Source: Paraburkholderia podalyriae
Lineage (GTDB): Bacteria; Pseudomonadota; Gammaproteobacteria; Burkholderiales; Burkholderiaceae
NCBI RefSeq assembly: GCF_014397785.1
Contig: NZ_VZQQ01000001.1
Coordinates: 450,145-514,144 of the forward strand
Length of the DNA stretch: 64,000 nt
Reading direction: 5' to 3'
Shown here: positions 18,981 through 29,189 of the stretch, one piece after another
Numbering within the stretch: position 1 is the stretch's first letter
Layout: the number at the start of each line of letters is the position of its first letter
Position numbers and translations under genes: made by a program
Notes under the pieces: generated by a model
What the model was told of the DNA's origin: nothing
The model's database searches: none
What the model saw: the letters and a program-made list of their open reading frames with translations, nothing else

Positions 18981-19934
18981 ATGCGACATCAAGCCATCGC
19001 GATCATCGGCGGCTCAGGGTTTATCGGCAGCTACGTCGTCAACGCGCTCGTCGAGATGGGCAAGGACGTGCGCGTTGCCACGCGGCGACGCTACAACGCG
19101 CGCCATCTGACCATGCTGCCGATCGACGTGCTCGAAACCGACGTGTTCGACCCGGTGCAGCTCGCGCGCTTCGTCGAAGGCGCGGATTGCGTGATCAACC
19201 TCGTCGGCATCCTGAACGGCAAACGCGGCAAGCCCTATGGGCGGGAATTCGCGCATGCGCACGTCGAGCTGCCGACACGCATCGCCGCCGCCTGCGAAGG
19301 CAAGGGCGTGCATCGGCTGATACATCTGAGCGCGCTCGGCGCCAATCCGAGCGGCCCGAGCATGTACTCGCGCTCGAAAGGCGACGGCGAGAAAGCCGTG
19401 CATGCCGCGAGCGTCGCGTGGACGATCTTCCGGCCGTCCGTCGTGTTCGGCCCCGAGGACGCGTTTCTGAACAAGTTCGCGTTCCTGCAGCGCGTGTTTC
19501 CGGCGATCCCGCTCGCGATGCCGGACGCGCAGTTCCAGCCGGTCTATGTCGGTGACGTCGCGAAGGCGATCGTCAACGTGCTCGATTTCGACGGCGCGAG
19601 CGGGCGCACTTACGAGCTCGGCGGCCCGACCGTCTATACACTCGAAGACCTGGTTTCGTACTGCGGCGACGTGATCGGCAAGCATGCGCGCATCATCCGT
19701 CTGCCCGAGCCGCTCGCGCGCCTACAGGCGCTGAGCTTCGAAATGGCGCCGGGCGAACCGGTGATTTCGCGCGACAATCTCGATTCGATGAAGGTCGCCA
19801 ATATTCTGAGCGGCCCGCTCGCGCCCGAACTCGGACTCGAACCGGTCAGCATCGAAGCGATCGTACCGACGTATCTGACCGGCGCGGCCAAGGGGTCGCG
19901 ACTCGATACGTTCCGCGCCAGCGCCGGCCGCTGA
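18981..19934 (+). CDS. NAD(P)-dependent epimerase/dehydratase family protein (complex I NDUFA9-like)
   Basis: An atypical short-chain dehydrogenase of 317 residues. The Rossmann motif GGSGFIGSYVV is at residues ~9-19. CVINLVGILNGKRGK, LIHLSALGANPSGPSMYSRS and VFGPEDAFLNKFA are typical of the NDUFA9/COG0702 branch, which lacks the classical catalytic Tyr-x3-Lys arrangement of epimerases. Bacterial members bind NAD(P) and their substrates are mostly unknown. GGAG precedes the ATG at 18981. It lies 29 bases before a GST gene and may be co-transcribed with it and cca. Confidence 0.85.
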   Translation: MRHQAIAIIGGSGFIGSYVVNALVEMGKDVRVATRRRYNARHLTMLPIDVLETDVFDPVQLARFVEGADCVINLVGILNGKRGKPYGREFAHAHVELPTRIAAACEGKGVHRLIHLSALGANPSGPSMYSRSKGDGEKAVHAASVAWTIFRPSVVFGPEDAFLNKFAFLQRVFPAIPLAMPDAQFQPVYVGDVAKAIVNVLDFDGASGRTYELGGPTVYTLEDLVSYCGDVIGKHARIIRLPEPLARLQALSFEMAPGEPVISRDNLDSMKVANILSGPLAPELGLEPVSIEAIVPTYLTGAAKGSRLDTFRASAGR

Positions 19935-19963
19935 GACCCATTCCTCACTTCCTGACAAAAAGC

Positions 19964-20617
19964 ATGAAATTGCTGATTGGTGACAAGAACTATTCGTCGT
20001 GGTCGATGCGTCCGTGGCTGCTGCTCAAGCACTTCGGCATTCCGTTCGACGAGCAGCTGATCTGGCTGTACGAGCCGGACACGAATGTAAAGATCCGCGC
20101 TCAGGCACCGCGCGGACCGGGCAAGGTGCCGTGCCTGATCGACGACGCGGGGCGGGCCGTGTGGGAGTCGCTCGCAATCGCCGAAACGCTGGCCGAACGC
20201 TACCCGCAACATGCGCTGTGGCCGCGCGACGCGGCTGCGCGCGCACACGCGCGCAGCATCAGTGCCGAGATGCATGCGAGCTTCGGCGAATTGCGCTCGA
20301 AGATGTGGATGAACATCCGCGCGTCGTTCCCGGGCAGGAACGCGACGCCGGGCGCACTTGCCGATATCGCGCGGATCGAGGCGGTCTGGCGCGACTGCCT
20401 CGAAACCTACGGCGGCCCGTTCCTGTTCGGTGAATTCTGCATTGCCGACGCGATGTACGCGCCGGTCGCGATGCGCTTCAACACGTGGAAGCCGGCGTTG
20501 TCGGAGACCGCGGCGGCCTATGTCGAGCGGCTCACCGCGCTGCCCGCGGTCAATGAATGGATCGACGCCGCGCGCCGCGAAACGCACGCGATCGCCTATC
20601 AAGACGAATGCCCATGA
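19964..20617 (+). CDS. Glutathione S-transferase family protein
   Basis: Cytosolic GST-fold protein of 217 residues. The thioredoxin-like N-terminal domain begins MKLLIGDKNYSSWSMRPWLL, with the SSWS serine motif expected to activate glutathione, then GPGKVPCLID (cis-Pro) and WESLAIAETLAERYP, the Glu-Ser that hold the gamma-glutamyl group. The all-helical C-terminal domain follows. Maleylacetoacetate isomerase-like and detoxifying members share these features; the substrate is not evident. Its stop overlaps the cca start (ATGA), so the two are translationally coupled. Confidence 0.9.
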   Translation: MKLLIGDKNYSSWSMRPWLLLKHFGIPFDEQLIWLYEPDTNVKIRAQAPRGPGKVPCLIDDAGRAVWESLAIAETLAERYPQHALWPRDAAARAHARSISAEMHASFGELRSKMWMNIRASFPGRNATPGALADIARIEAVWRDCLETYGGPFLFGEFCIADAMYAPVAMRFNTWKPALSETAAAYVERLTALPAVNEWIDAARRETHAIAYQDECP

Positions 20618-21846
20618 ATATCTACGCAGTGGGCGGCGCGATCCGCGACGAGCTGCTCGGCGTGCCGGTGCAGGACCGCGACTACGTGGTGGTGGGAGCG
20701 ACACCCGAGCAGATGGTCGCGCAGGGCTATCGGCCGGTGGGCAAGGACTTTCCGGTATTTCTGCATCCGCAGACGCATGAGGAGTACGCGCTCGCGCGCA
20801 CCGAGCGCAAGACGGCGGCCGGCTATCACGGTTTCCAGTTTTTCTACGCGCCCGAGGTGACGCTCGAGGAGGATCTCGCGCGCCGCGATCTGACGATCAA
20901 CGCGATGGCGCGCGAGGTGCGCCCGGACGGCGAGCTGACCGGCCCGGTCATCGATCCGTTCAATGGCCAGGCCGATCTGCAGGCGCGGCTTTTTCGCCAC
21001 GTCAGCGCCGCGTTCCTCGAAGATCCGGTGCGGATTCTGCGCATCGCGCGGTTCGCGGCGCGTTTCGTCGATTTCACGGTCGCGCCGGAGACGCTGGCGC
21101 TGATGCGCGAGATGGTCGCCGACGGCGAAGCCGATGCGCTGGTGGCCGAGCGCGTGTGGCAGGAGGTGTCGCGCGGATTGATGGAGAAGCAGCCGTCGCG
21201 GATGTTCGACGTGCTGCGCGACTGCAGCGCGCTCGCGCGGATTCTGCCGGAGATCGACGCGCTGTTCGGCGTGCCGCAGCGCCCCGACTATCACCCCGAG
21301 GTGGATACCGGCGTTCACGTGATGATGGTGCTCGACCATGCCGCACAGCAGGGTTACTCGCTGCCGGTGCGCTTCGCGGCGCTGACGCACGACCTCGGCA
21401 AGGCGACCACGCCGGAGAACCTGCTGCCGCGGCACGTTGGCCACGAGGGCCGCAGCGTCGATCTGCTGAAGCCGCTGTGTGAGCGGCTGCGCGTACCGAA
21501 CGAGTGCCGCGATCTCGCGGTGCTGGTCGCGCGCGAGCACGGCAATATACATCGCGTGATGGAGATGGGGGCGGCGGCTCTGGTGCGGCTGCTCGAGCGT
21601 AGCGACGCTATCAGGAAGCCGACGCGCTTTGCCGAGGCATTGCAGGCCTGCGAGTCCGATGCACGCGGGCGGCTCGGCTTCGAGATGAGCGAGTACGCGC
21701 AGGCGGAGCGACTGAGGGTTGCGCTGGTGGCCGCGCGAGGCGTGGACGCGGGGGCGGTCGCGAAGCGGCTCGCCGATGCGCCGGCCGGCATCAAGGACGC
21801 CGTCCATCAGGAGCGGGTTCGCGCGGTGGAAGCGGCGCTTGCCTGA
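20614..21846 (+). CDS. cca: CCA tRNA nucleotidyltransferase (multifunctional, with HD domain)
   Basis: Adds or repairs the 3'-CCA end of tRNAs without a template. The 410-residue protein has the class II nucleotidyltransferase head MNIYAVGGAIRDELLG, metal-binding DRD (DRDYVVVG), the RRDLTINAMA motif and DPVRILRIARFAARF. The C-terminal half carries an HD phosphohydrolase domain (TGVHVMMVLDHAA; ALTHDLGKATTPEN), as in the E. coli-type bifunctional enzyme with 2'-phosphatase activity. The ATG at 20614 overlaps the GST stop. Confidence 0.97.
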   Translation: MNIYAVGGAIRDELLGVPVQDRDYVVVGATPEQMVAQGYRPVGKDFPVFLHPQTHEEYALARTERKTAAGYHGFQFFYAPEVTLEEDLARRDLTINAMAREVRPDGELTGPVIDPFNGQADLQARLFRHVSAAFLEDPVRILRIARFAARFVDFTVAPETLALMREMVADGEADALVAERVWQEVSRGLMEKQPSRMFDVLRDCSALARILPEIDALFGVPQRPDYHPEVDTGVHVMMVLDHAAQQGYSLPVRFAALTHDLGKATTPENLLPRHVGHEGRSVDLLKPLCERLRVPNECRDLAVLVAREHGNIHRVMEMGAAALVRLLERSDAIRKPTRFAEALQACESDARGRLGFEMSEYAQAERLRVALVAARGVDAGAVAKRLADAPAGIKDAVHQERVRAVEAALA

Positions 21847-21877
21847 GGTGGCGGTGGCCTGATGTGGCGCGCGGCGC

Positions 21878-22072
21878 CTACAACGCCCGCGCGAGTAGCG
21901 ACAACAGCATCGACAGCACGAGCGTCGACATGAACGGAAACGGATACTCGCGGCCGAACAGCCGCAAGGTCACGTCGCCGGGCATCCGGCCGATGCCGAG
22001 CTTCCTCAGCCACGGCCAGCACGACGACAGCACCGCGACGGCAATGAAGGTAGTCAAAAGCCAGCGGATCAT
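21878..22072 (-). CDS. Small DUF2905-like membrane protein
   Basis: A 64-residue protein with two hydrophobic helices (residues ~3-20 and 48-63) separated by LGIGRMPGDVTLRLFGREYPF. The LGRMPGD-type loop is characteristic of the DUF2905 family of unknown function. It follows the midA-like gene on the same strand with 31 bases between, so the two are probably co-transcribed. Confidence 0.8.
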   Translation of the reverse strand: MIRWLLTTFIAVAVLSSCWPWLRKLGIGRMPGDVTLRLFGREYPFPFMSTLVLSMLLSLLARAL

Positions 22073-22103
22073 CGCGACTCCTCGAACCGGGGCGAATTCG
22101 GAA

Positions 22104-23306
22104 TCACAGCGTGTGCGAGCGGTCGCCGCTCGAAAAGGCGCGCAGCGTGTCGTCGAGTCCGCGCGAAAACGCGATCACCTTGAAGAGTTCGCCCATCTCC
22201 GCCTCGGACAGCAGCTTCTGTACCGCGTTGGCGGCGGGCAGAAAGCGCGCGGGGTCGGCGGGATCGATTTCGCCGAGCGCCTCCGTGACGCCCGCGTTCA
22301 GCAGGAAGCGCGCTTGCGACGTGAAGCCGAGCAGGTCCGCGCCGGTCTCGACGCCCGCTTCGGCGATGCCGGTGAATTCGACGTGCGCGGTGATGTCCTG
22401 CAAACCGGGATACAGGAACGGGTCGCCGTGCGCGCGGTGCCGGTAGTGGCACATCAGCGTGCCCTGCGCGCGCTGGCCGTGATAGTACTCGTGGCGCGGA
22501 AAGCCGTAGTCGATCAGCAGAATCGCGCCGCGCGCGAGCATCGTGCAGATCGTGCGCGTGAAAGCGCGCGCGGCCTCGTGCGTTTCGGTCACGTAGTCGT
22601 CGCCGGCGTGGTCGCGGGTCGCATCGATTTCCGTGAGCAGAGCGAGATCCGCGGCGGCCGCGGCAGGGCGGTCGTCGAACGCGAATGCGCCGTCGCGCCA
22701 CACCACGCCGCGCTCGTGCCAGACGCCGCCGCGTTGCGCGAAGAGCCGCACCGGCATTGCGTCGAGCACCTCGTTGCCGATCACCACGCCTTCGAAGCGC
22801 TCCGGCAATGCGTCGAGCCAACGTACTTTCCCGACCAGCGCGGGCGCGGCCGCCGCGATCGTTTCGCGCTGCCGCTCGCGCAGCTCACCCGACAGATCGA
22901 CGATCGAATAGCTGTCGAATTCGGCGCCGAGCGTGTCGAGCGCATTGAGCAGCCCTGCGGCGAGCTTGCCGGTGCCGGCGCCGAACTCCATCACGTTGCG
23001 CGTGCCGCTCGCCTGCAACGCTTCGGCGACCGGGCGCGCGAGCGTCGCGGCGAACAGGGGCGACAATTCCGGCGCGGTGACGAAGTCGCTGCCGTCGTCA
23101 GCGCGCAGGCCAAATTTGCGCGCACCGCCGCTGTAGTAGCCGAGCCCCGGCGCGTACAACGCGCGCTCCATGTAGCGGTCGAACGGCAGCCAGCCGTCGG
23201 CGGTGTCGAGCTGCTTGCGGATCTCGGCGACGAGCGCGTCGGACTGCGCGAGCGCGCTCGGGCCGGGAGCAGGTAAACTATCGGGCTGGTGAGCTTTCGG
23301 ATTCAT
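22104..23306 (-). CDS. SAM-dependent methyltransferase of the MidA/NDUFAF7 family
   Basis: A class I methyltransferase of 400 residues. The family N-terminus has LPFDRYMERALYAPGLGYYS and DFVTAPELSPLFAATLARP, the SAM-binding motif is VMEFGAGTGKLAAGLL, and GAILLIDYGFPRHEYYH is diagnostic. The mitochondrial homologue NDUFAF7 methylates an arginine of complex I subunit NDUFS2; the bacterial target is not established. The ATG at 23306 gives the usual length. It is divergent from the SDR gene with only 13 bases between start codons, so promoters must lie inside coding sequence. Confidence 0.88.
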   Translation of the reverse strand: MNPKAHQPDSLPAPGPSALAQSDALVAEIRKQLDTADGWLPFDRYMERALYAPGLGYYSGGARKFGLRADDGSDFVTAPELSPLFAATLARPVAEALQASGTRNVMEFGAGTGKLAAGLLNALDTLGAEFDSYSIVDLSGELRERQRETIAAAAPALVGKVRWLDALPERFEGVVIGNEVLDAMPVRLFAQRGGVWHERGVVWRDGAFAFDDRPAAAAADLALLTEIDATRDHAGDDYVTETHEAARAFTRTICTMLARGAILLIDYGFPRHEYYHGQRAQGTLMCHYRHRAHGDPFLYPGLQDITAHVEFTGIAEAGVETGADLLGFTSQARFLLNAGVTEALGEIDPADPARFLPAANAVQKLLSEAEMGELFKVIAFSRGLDDTLRAFSSGDRSHTL

Positions 23307-23319
23307 CCCCGCATTGTAA

Positions 23320-24147
23320 ATGACCGTTTCTCCGGACAACGCTGCCCGCGCGGCCGAAGTGCCGCCCCAAACGCCCCGCGTCGCGCTGATCACCGGCGCC
23401 GCGCGCCGCATCGGGCGCGCGCTCGCGCTCGGCTTTGCCGCGCGCGGCTGGGACGTGGCCGTGCACTACGGCGCCTCGCGTGAGGACGCCGACGAAGTGG
23501 TCGCGCAGATCGTCGCGCTGGGCCGCCGCGCGGTCGCGCTGCACGCCGAACTCGGCGACGAGGCGCAGGTCGTGCGGCTGCTGCCGGACTGTACCGCCGC
23601 GCTAGGGCGCCCATCCTGCGTCGTCAATAACGCGTCGCGCTTCGAGGAAGACACGGCGCGCGACATCGGCTACGAGCTGCTGCTGAAGCTGACCGCGATG
23701 AACCTCGGCGCGCCGCTCGTGCTCGCGCGCATGCTTTACGACGCGACGCCCGATGCGGCGTTGCGCGACGAGAGCCAGCGCGGTGTCGTCATCAATGTGC
23801 TGGACCAGAAGCTGTACAACATGAACCCGGACTATCTGTCGTACACGCTGTCGAAGGCGGCGCTGCAGACCGCGACGGTCGCGCTCGCTCAGGCGCTCGC
23901 GCCGAAGCTCCGGGTGGTCGGGCTCGCGCCCGGCCTGACCATGCAATCGGGCGACCAGACCCACGACGGGTTCGAGGCCGCTCACCGTATGACGCCTCTT
24001 GGCCGTGCGTCGCGGCCCGAGGATATCGTCGCCGCCGCGCTGTATCTCGCGGATGCAGCCGGCGTCACCGGAACGACGCTGGTGGTCGACGGCGGGCAGC
24101 ATCTGGTGCCGCTGCCGCGCGACGTGATGTTTTTGACGGGCGCCTGA
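23320..24147 (+). CDS. SDR oxidoreductase, pteridine reductase/FolM-like
   Basis: Short-chain dehydrogenase of 275 residues. TGAARRIGRAL is the NADP-binding motif; an arginine at this place is typical of pteridine reductases and FolM. CVVNNASRFEED is the NNAS-type structural motif, and YTLSKAALQ supplies the catalytic Tyr-x3-Lys. A gene for dihydroneopterin aldolase lies next on the same strand, so reduction of dihydrobiopterin, dihydromonapterin or dihydrofolate is a reasonable inference. The activity is not proven by sequence alone. Confidence 0.82.
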   Translation: MTVSPDNAARAAEVPPQTPRVALITGAARRIGRALALGFAARGWDVAVHYGASREDADEVVAQIVALGRRAVALHAELGDEAQVVRLLPDCTAALGRPSCVVNNASRFEEDTARDIGYELLLKLTAMNLGAPLVLARMLYDATPDAALRDESQRGVVINVLDQKLYNMNPDYLSYTLSKAALQTATVALAQALAPKLRVVGLAPGLTMQSGDQTHDGFEAAHRMTPLGRASRPEDIVAAALYLADAAGVTGTTLVVDGGQHLVPLPRDVMFLTGA

Positions 24148-24239
24148 CACGCGGGCGCGGCTTGCCTCGCCGAGGCGGCCGTTGCGTGTGGTGAAGCGCC
24201 CCCTTGCGTGCCCCGCACGCTTTTTTGACTGGAACGAAC

Positions 24240-24635
24240 ATGTTTGCCGCTCTTTCGCACCCCCGGCTCGCCGATTGCCGCCGGCTTTTTCTGCGCAATT
24301 ACGAAGTGCACATCAATATCGGCGTGCACGACTTCGAAAAGCGCGGCGAGCAGCGCGTCGTGATCAACGTCGAACTGTTCGTGCCGCTCGCGATGTCCAC
24401 GCCGGTGCAAGACAAGCTCAACGAAGTCGTCGACTACGACTTCATGCGCTCGACGATCGCCAAGCGCGTCTCGCAAGGCCATATCCATCTGCAGGAAACG
24501 CTGTGCGACGACCTCGTGCGCGCGATGCTCGAACATCCGCAGGTGCGCGGCGCGCGCGTGTCGACCGAAAAGCCGGACGTGTATCCGGACTGCGATGCGG
24601 TCGGCGTCGAAGTCTTCCGCATCAAGGAGGACTGA
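24240..24635 (+). CDS. folB: Dihydroneopterin aldolase
   Basis: Cleaves dihydroneopterin to 6-hydroxymethyl-dihydropterin in folate synthesis. The 131-residue protein has LRNYEVHINIGVHDFEKRGEQ, with the conserved Glu and Gly of the pterin site, and the later EKPDVYPDCDAVGVEVFR. The ATG at 24240 is chosen; the slightly longer in-frame reading adds a non-conserved dozen residues. The ttcA start follows three bases after the stop. Confidence 0.92.
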   Translation: MFAALSHPRLADCRRLFLRNYEVHINIGVHDFEKRGEQRVVINVELFVPLAMSTPVQDKLNEVVDYDFMRSTIAKRVSQGHIHLQETLCDDLVRAMLEHPQVRGARVSTEKPDVYPDCDAVGVEVFRIKED

Positions 24636-24638
24636 ACG

Positions 24639-25637
24639 ATGAACGCACCGGAAATCCTGAACGCAGGCAACCAGGCCGCCGAGGCCACCGCGGCGACCAG
24701 CGCCGCCCGCGCCCCGAAATCGCCGCTCACGCGCCGCGAGCAGAAGGAAGCGTACGAGAACAACAAGCTGTTCAAGCGGCTCGCGCGCCAGGTCGGCCAG
24801 GCAATCGGCGATTACAACATGATCGAGGACGGCGACAAGGTGATGGTGTGCCTGTCGGGTGGCAAAGACAGTTACGCGATGCTCGACATTCTGATGCGGC
24901 TGCGCGAGCGCGCACCGATCAATTTCGACCTCGTCGCGGTGAACCTCGACCAGAAGCAGCCGGGCTTCCCCGAGCACGTGCTGCCCGAGTATCTGACCCA
25001 GCTCGACATCCCGTTTCACATCGAGAACCAGGACACCTACAGCATCGTCAAGCGGCTGGTGCCGGAGGGCAAGACCACCTGTTCGCTGTGCTCACGGCTG
25101 CGGCGCGGCATCCTGTACCGCGTCGCGGGCGAACTCGGCGCGACCAGGATCGCGCTCGGCCATCATCGCGACGACATCCTGCAGACGCTGCTGCTGAACC
25201 TGTTCTACGGCGGCAAACTGAAAGGCATGCCGCCCAAGCTGCAATCGGACGACGGCAAGAACATCGTGATCCGGCCGCTCGCCTACGTGAAGGAAACCGA
25301 TCTGGAGAAGTACGCGGAGCTGCGTAAATTCCCGATCATTCCGTGCAATCTGTGCGGTAGCCAACCGAACCTGAAGCGTGCGGAAATGAAGGCTCTGGTC
25401 CGCGACTGGGAAAAGCGTTTCCCGGGCCGCATCGAGAACATGTTCAACGCGTTGTCGAACGTGGTGCCGTCGCATTTGATGGATCACCAGCTGTTTCCGT
25501 TCGCGGGGCTGCGCGCGACCGGCGAGGCCGATCCGCAAGGCGATATCGCGTTCGACGAAGAACCGTGCTCGACCGGCGACGACGGTGCGCCGCTCAGCGG
25601 GAAGACGATCCCGCTGGTCCAGTTCGACGACCTGTAA
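24639..25637 (+). CDS. ttcA: tRNA 2-thiocytidine(32) synthetase
   Basis: Fe-S-dependent enzyme that thiolates cytidine 32 of some tRNAs, 332 residues. It shows the PP-loop [10 protein letters not shown], the CxxC motif [10 protein letters not shown] and a further CNLCGSQ, which hold the labile cluster, plus [25 protein letters not shown] precedes the ATG. It is tightly packed behind folB and ends before a canonical terminator. Confidence 0.97.
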   Translation: MNAPEILNAGNQAAEATAATSAARAPKSPLTRREQKEAYENNKLFKRLARQVGQAIGDYNMIEDGDKVMVCLSGGKDSYAMLDILMRLRERAPINFDLVAVNLDQKQPGFPEHVLPEYLTQLDIPFHIENQDTYSIVKRLVPEGKTTCSLCSRLRRGILYRVAGELGATRIALGHHRDDILQTLLLNLFYGGKLKGMPPKLQSDDGKNIVIRPLAYVKETDLEKYAELRKFPIIPCNLCGSQPNLKRAEMKALVRDWEKRFPGRIENMFNALSNVVPSHLMDHQLFPFAGLRATGEADPQGDIAFDEEPCSTGDDGAPLSGKTIPLVQFDDL

Positions 25638-25701
25638 CTGGCGAAACGTGCCGGTTTTGGCGGCATTCCGGCGGTTTTCCGCTGGAATGCAAGTGCTGCA
25701 G

Positions 25702-25724
25702 AGGCCGCGTCAGCGGCCTTTTTT
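25702..25724 (+). terminator. Intrinsic terminator after ttcA
   Basis: GGCCGC (25703-25708) pairs with GCGGCC (25713-25718) around GTCA, extended by an A-T pair, and a T6 run follows at 25719-25724. Confidence 0.85.
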
Positions 25725-25778
25725 GCAGGTGCAGCATGATAGAATCGTGCGCTCCAAACTCGTCTATTTGCCGACGCC

Positions 25779-27140
25779 ATGAACATCGTTATTTTGGCGG
25801 CAGGCACCGGCAAGCGCATGCGGTCCGCGCTTCCCAAGGTGCTCCATCCTCTGGCCGGCCGGCCGCTCCTCGCTCATGTCATCGACACCGCCCGCGCGCT
25901 GAAGCCCGCGCGGCTGATCGTCGTGATCGGCCACGGTGCCGAAGCCGTGCGTGAAGCCGTCGCGGCGCCCGATATTCAATTCGCGGTGCAGGAGCAGCAG
26001 CTCGGCACCGGCCACGCGGTGCAGCAGGCGCTGCCGCTGCTCGATCCTTCGTTGCCCACGCTGGTGCTCTATGGCGACGTGCCGCTCACGCGCGCGCAAA
26101 CGCTGCGCGCGCTGACCGAACGCGCGGGCCGGGACGGCTACGGCGTGCTGACCGTCACGCTCGACGACCCGACCGGCTATGGCCGCATCGTGCGCGATCC
26201 GCAGGGCAAGGTGCGGCGCATCGTCGAGCAGAAGGACGCGAGTCCCGAGCAACTGAAGATCGCCGAGATCAACACCGGCATCATCGTCGCCCCGACCGCG
26301 CGCCTCGCCGGCTGGCTCGCGGCGCTCAAAAACGACAACGTGCAAGGCGAGTTCTATCTGACCGACGCGGTCGAGATGGCGATCGAAGCCGGCATCGAAG
26401 TCGTCACCACGCAGCCCGACGACGAGTGGGAAACGCTCGGCGTCAACAGCAAGCAGCAACTCGCCGAACTCGAGCGGATTCACCAGCGCGATGTCGCCGA
26501 CGCGCTGCTGGTCGCCGGCGTGACGCTCGCCGACCCGGCGCGTGTCGACGTGCGCGGCACGCTCGAATGCGGTCGCGACGTGTCGATCGACGTGAACTGT
26601 GTGTTCGAAGGCCGCGTCACGCTGGCCGATAATGTCAGCATCGGGCCGAACTGCGTGATCCGCAATGCGAGCATCGGCGCGGGCACGCGCGTCGACGCGT
26701 TCACGCACATCGAAGGTGCGCAAGTCGGCGCGAAGGCCGTCGTTGGTCCGTATGCGCGCTTGCGCACAGGCGCCGCGCTGCAGGACGAGTCTCATGTAGG
26801 GAACTTCGTCGAGATCAAGAATGCGGTGCTTGGTCACGGCTCGAAAGCCAACCACCTCACCTACCTCGGCGATGCAGATGTCGGCGCGCGCGTGAATATC
26901 GGCGCGGGCACGATCACCTGCAACTACGACGGCGCGAACAAATTCCGCACCGTGATCGAGGACGACGTGTTCGTCGGCTCGGACACGCAACTGGTCGCGC
27001 CGGTGCGCGTGCAGCGCGGCGCGACGATCGCGGCCGGCACCACGGTTTGGAAAGACGTCGCCGCCGACGCGCTGGTGCTGAACGACAAGACCCAAACGAG
27101 CAAAACGGGCTACGTGCGCCCGGTCAAAAAGAAAAGCTGA
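25779..27140 (+). CDS. glmU: Bifunctional N-acetylglucosamine-1-phosphate uridyltransferase / glucosamine-1-phosphate acetyltransferase
   Basis: Makes UDP-GlcNAc, the precursor of peptidoglycan and LPS. The 453-residue protein has the N-terminal pyrophosphorylase domain ([29 protein letters not shown]), then the left-handed beta-helix acetyltransferase with hexapeptide repeats ([32 protein letters not shown]). A -10-like TAGAAT at 25740-25745 precedes it. With glmS next, the pair supplies both ends of the UDP-GlcNAc route. Confidence 0.98.
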   Translation: MNIVILAAGTGKRMRSALPKVLHPLAGRPLLAHVIDTARALKPARLIVVIGHGAEAVREAVAAPDIQFAVQEQQLGTGHAVQQALPLLDPSLPTLVLYGDVPLTRAQTLRALTERAGRDGYGVLTVTLDDPTGYGRIVRDPQGKVRRIVEQKDASPEQLKIAEINTGIIVAPTARLAGWLAALKNDNVQGEFYLTDAVEMAIEAGIEVVTTQPDDEWETLGVNSKQQLAELERIHQRDVADALLVAGVTLADPARVDVRGTLECGRDVSIDVNCVFEGRVTLADNVSIGPNCVIRNASIGAGTRVDAFTHIEGAQVGAKAVVGPYARLRTGAALQDESHVGNFVEIKNAVLGHGSKANHLTYLGDADVGARVNIGAGTITCNYDGANKFRTVIEDDVFVGSDTQLVAPVRVQRGATIAAGTTVWKDVAADALVLNDKTQTSKTGYVRPVKKKS

Positions 27141-27199
27141 TCGATACGGCGTGCCCACGAGGCGCGCTCACTGAATCCGGCACTGAAAAGGAATACACC

Positions 27200-29017
27200 A
27201 TGTGCGGCATTGTCGGCGCGGTTGCGCAACGTAATATCGTTCCCGTCCTGATCGAAGGACTGCGACGCCTCGAATATCGCGGCTACGATTCGTGCGGCGT
27301 CGCCGTGCTCGGCGCTCGCGGGCCGAGCCGCGCGCGCAGCGTCGCGCGCGTCGCCGACCTCGATGGCCAGGTGCGCGACAGTCACCTCGAAGGCGTGACG
27401 GGAATCGCGCATACGCGCTGGGCCACACATGGCGCGCCGGTCACCGACAACGCTCACCCGATTTTCTCGTGCGATGCGCTCGCGTTGGTACACAACGGCA
27501 TCATCGAGAACTACGAGGTGTTGCGCGAAATGCTGCGGGGCAAGGGCTACGAGTTCGTCTCGCAGACCGACACCGAGGTTATCGCGCATCTGGTCCATAG
27601 CCTGTATCGCGGGGACCTGTTCGCGGCGGTGCGCGAAGCCATCGCACAACTGCATGGCGCGTACGCGATCGCGGTGCTGCACAAGGACCAGCCGCATACG
27701 GTGGTCGGCGCGCGCCAGGGCTCGCCGCTCGTGGTCGGACTCGGCGATGGCGAGAACTTCCTCGCGTCCGACGCGCTTGCGCTCGCGGGCAGCACCGAGC
27801 GCTTTATCTTCCTCGAGGAAGGCGACGTGTGCGAACTGTCGCTCGATCGCGTGCGCATCGCCGATCGCCAGGGCGAGGCCGCGCAACGCGAGGTGCGCCA
27901 GGTCGCCGCCTATGGCGGCGCGGTCGAACTCGGCCCATATCGCCACTTCATGCAGAAGGAAATCTTCGAGCAGCCGCGCGCGATCACCGACACGATTCCG
28001 CAAGCCGACGCGTTCGATGCGTCGATCTTCGGCGAAGGCGCGCGCCAGGTGTTCGCCGACATCGACAGCCTGCTGATTCTCGCGTGCGGCACGAGCTATT
28101 ACTCGGGGCTCACCGCGAAGTACTGGCTCGAGTCGCTCGCGAAGATTCCGACTCAGGTCGAGATCGCGAGCGAGTATCGCTATCGCGAGTCGGTGCCGAA
28201 TCCGAAGTCGCTGGTGGTGGTGATTTCGCAGTCGGGCGAAACCGCGGACACGCTCGCGGCGCTCAGGCACGCGCAGGAACTCGGCCACCGGCACACGCTC
28301 GCGATCTGCAACGTCGGCACAAGCGCGATGGTGCGGCAGACCGGGTTGTCGTTCCTGACGCACGCGGGCCGCGAGATCGGTGTCGCGTCGACCAAAGCAT
28401 TCACGACGCAGCTGGTCGCGCTGTTTACGCTGGCGGCAACGCTCGCGAAGCTGCGCGAACGCCTGAGCGATGAGCAGGAAGTCGGTTATCTGAGGCAGTT
28501 GCGCCACCTGCCGGCCGCGCTCAACAGCGTGCTCGCGCTGGAGCCGCAGATCATCGCGTGGTCGGAAGAGTTTTCGCGCAAGGAACATGCGTTGTTCCTC
28601 GGACGCGGCATGCACTATCCGATCGCGCTCGAAGGCGCGCTGAAGCTCAAGGAGATTTCGTACATCCACGCCGAGGCGTATCCGGCTGGCGAACTCAAGC
28701 ATGGGCCGTTGGCACTCGTGACCGAGGCGATGCCGGTAGTGACGGTCGCGCCGAACGACGCGCTGCTCGAAAAGCTGAAGTCGAACATCCAGGAAGTGCG
28801 CGCGCGCGGCGGCGAGCTTTATGTGTTCGCCGATGCGGATACGAAGATCGTCAACGGCGAAGGGCTGCATGTGATCCGGATGCCGGAGCACTATGGCTTG
28901 CTGTCGCCGATTCTGCACGTCGTGCCGCTGCAGTTGCTCGCGTATCACACCGCCTGTGCGCGTGGCACGGATGTGGACAAGCCCCGGAACCTGGCGAAGT
29001 CGGTGACGGTGGAGTGA
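27200..29017 (+). CDS. glmS: Glutamine-fructose-6-phosphate aminotransferase (isomerising)
   Basis: Forms glucosamine-6-phosphate from fructose-6-phosphate and glutamine, 605 residues. The start MCGIVGAV places the N-terminal-nucleophile Cys right after Met, which fixes the ATG at 27200. Other motifs are [12 protein letters not shown] in the glutaminase domain, two SIS domains ([25 protein letters not shown]), and the family C-terminus [13 protein letters not shown]. No glmS ribozyme or regulatory hairpin was seen in the 59 bases between glmU and glmS. Confidence 0.98.
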   Translation: MCGIVGAVAQRNIVPVLIEGLRRLEYRGYDSCGVAVLGARGPSRARSVARVADLDGQVRDSHLEGVTGIAHTRWATHGAPVTDNAHPIFSCDALALVHNGIIENYEVLREMLRGKGYEFVSQTDTEVIAHLVHSLYRGDLFAAVREAIAQLHGAYAIAVLHKDQPHTVVGARQGSPLVVGLGDGENFLASDALALAGSTERFIFLEEGDVCELSLDRVRIADRQGEAAQREVRQVAAYGGAVELGPYRHFMQKEIFEQPRAITDTIPQADAFDASIFGEGARQVFADIDSLLILACGTSYYSGLTAKYWLESLAKIPTQVEIASEYRYRESVPNPKSLVVVISQSGETADTLAALRHAQELGHRHTLAICNVGTSAMVRQTGLSFLTHAGREIGVASTKAFTTQLVALFTLAATLAKLRERLSDEQEVGYLRQLRHLPAALNSVLALEPQIIAWSEEFSRKEHALFLGRGMHYPIALEGALKLKEISYIHAEAYPAGELKHGPLALVTEAMPVVTVAPNDALLEKLKSNIQEVRARGGELYVFADADTKIVNGEGLHVIRMPEHYGLLSPILHVVPLQLLAYHTACARGTDVDKPRNLAKSVTVE

Positions 29018-29189
29018 CGAAGACGCAGCGGCAAACCGGGCCGCAAGCTCACGCGATCAGCCGCACCGCGATGCGGTCCGGCTGACGAAATATCCATCGC
29101 TCCAATCGGCATCTGTCTTTCCACGATGCCTCGACGTGACGACGCCACATCGACTACCCTCTGTCGACATCCCACGTGGCCTCGTCATC

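Noticed and set aside
27141..27199. glmS ribozyme
   Set aside because: The 59-base gap is too short and shows none of the ribozyme core; that ribozyme belongs to Gram-positive bacteria.
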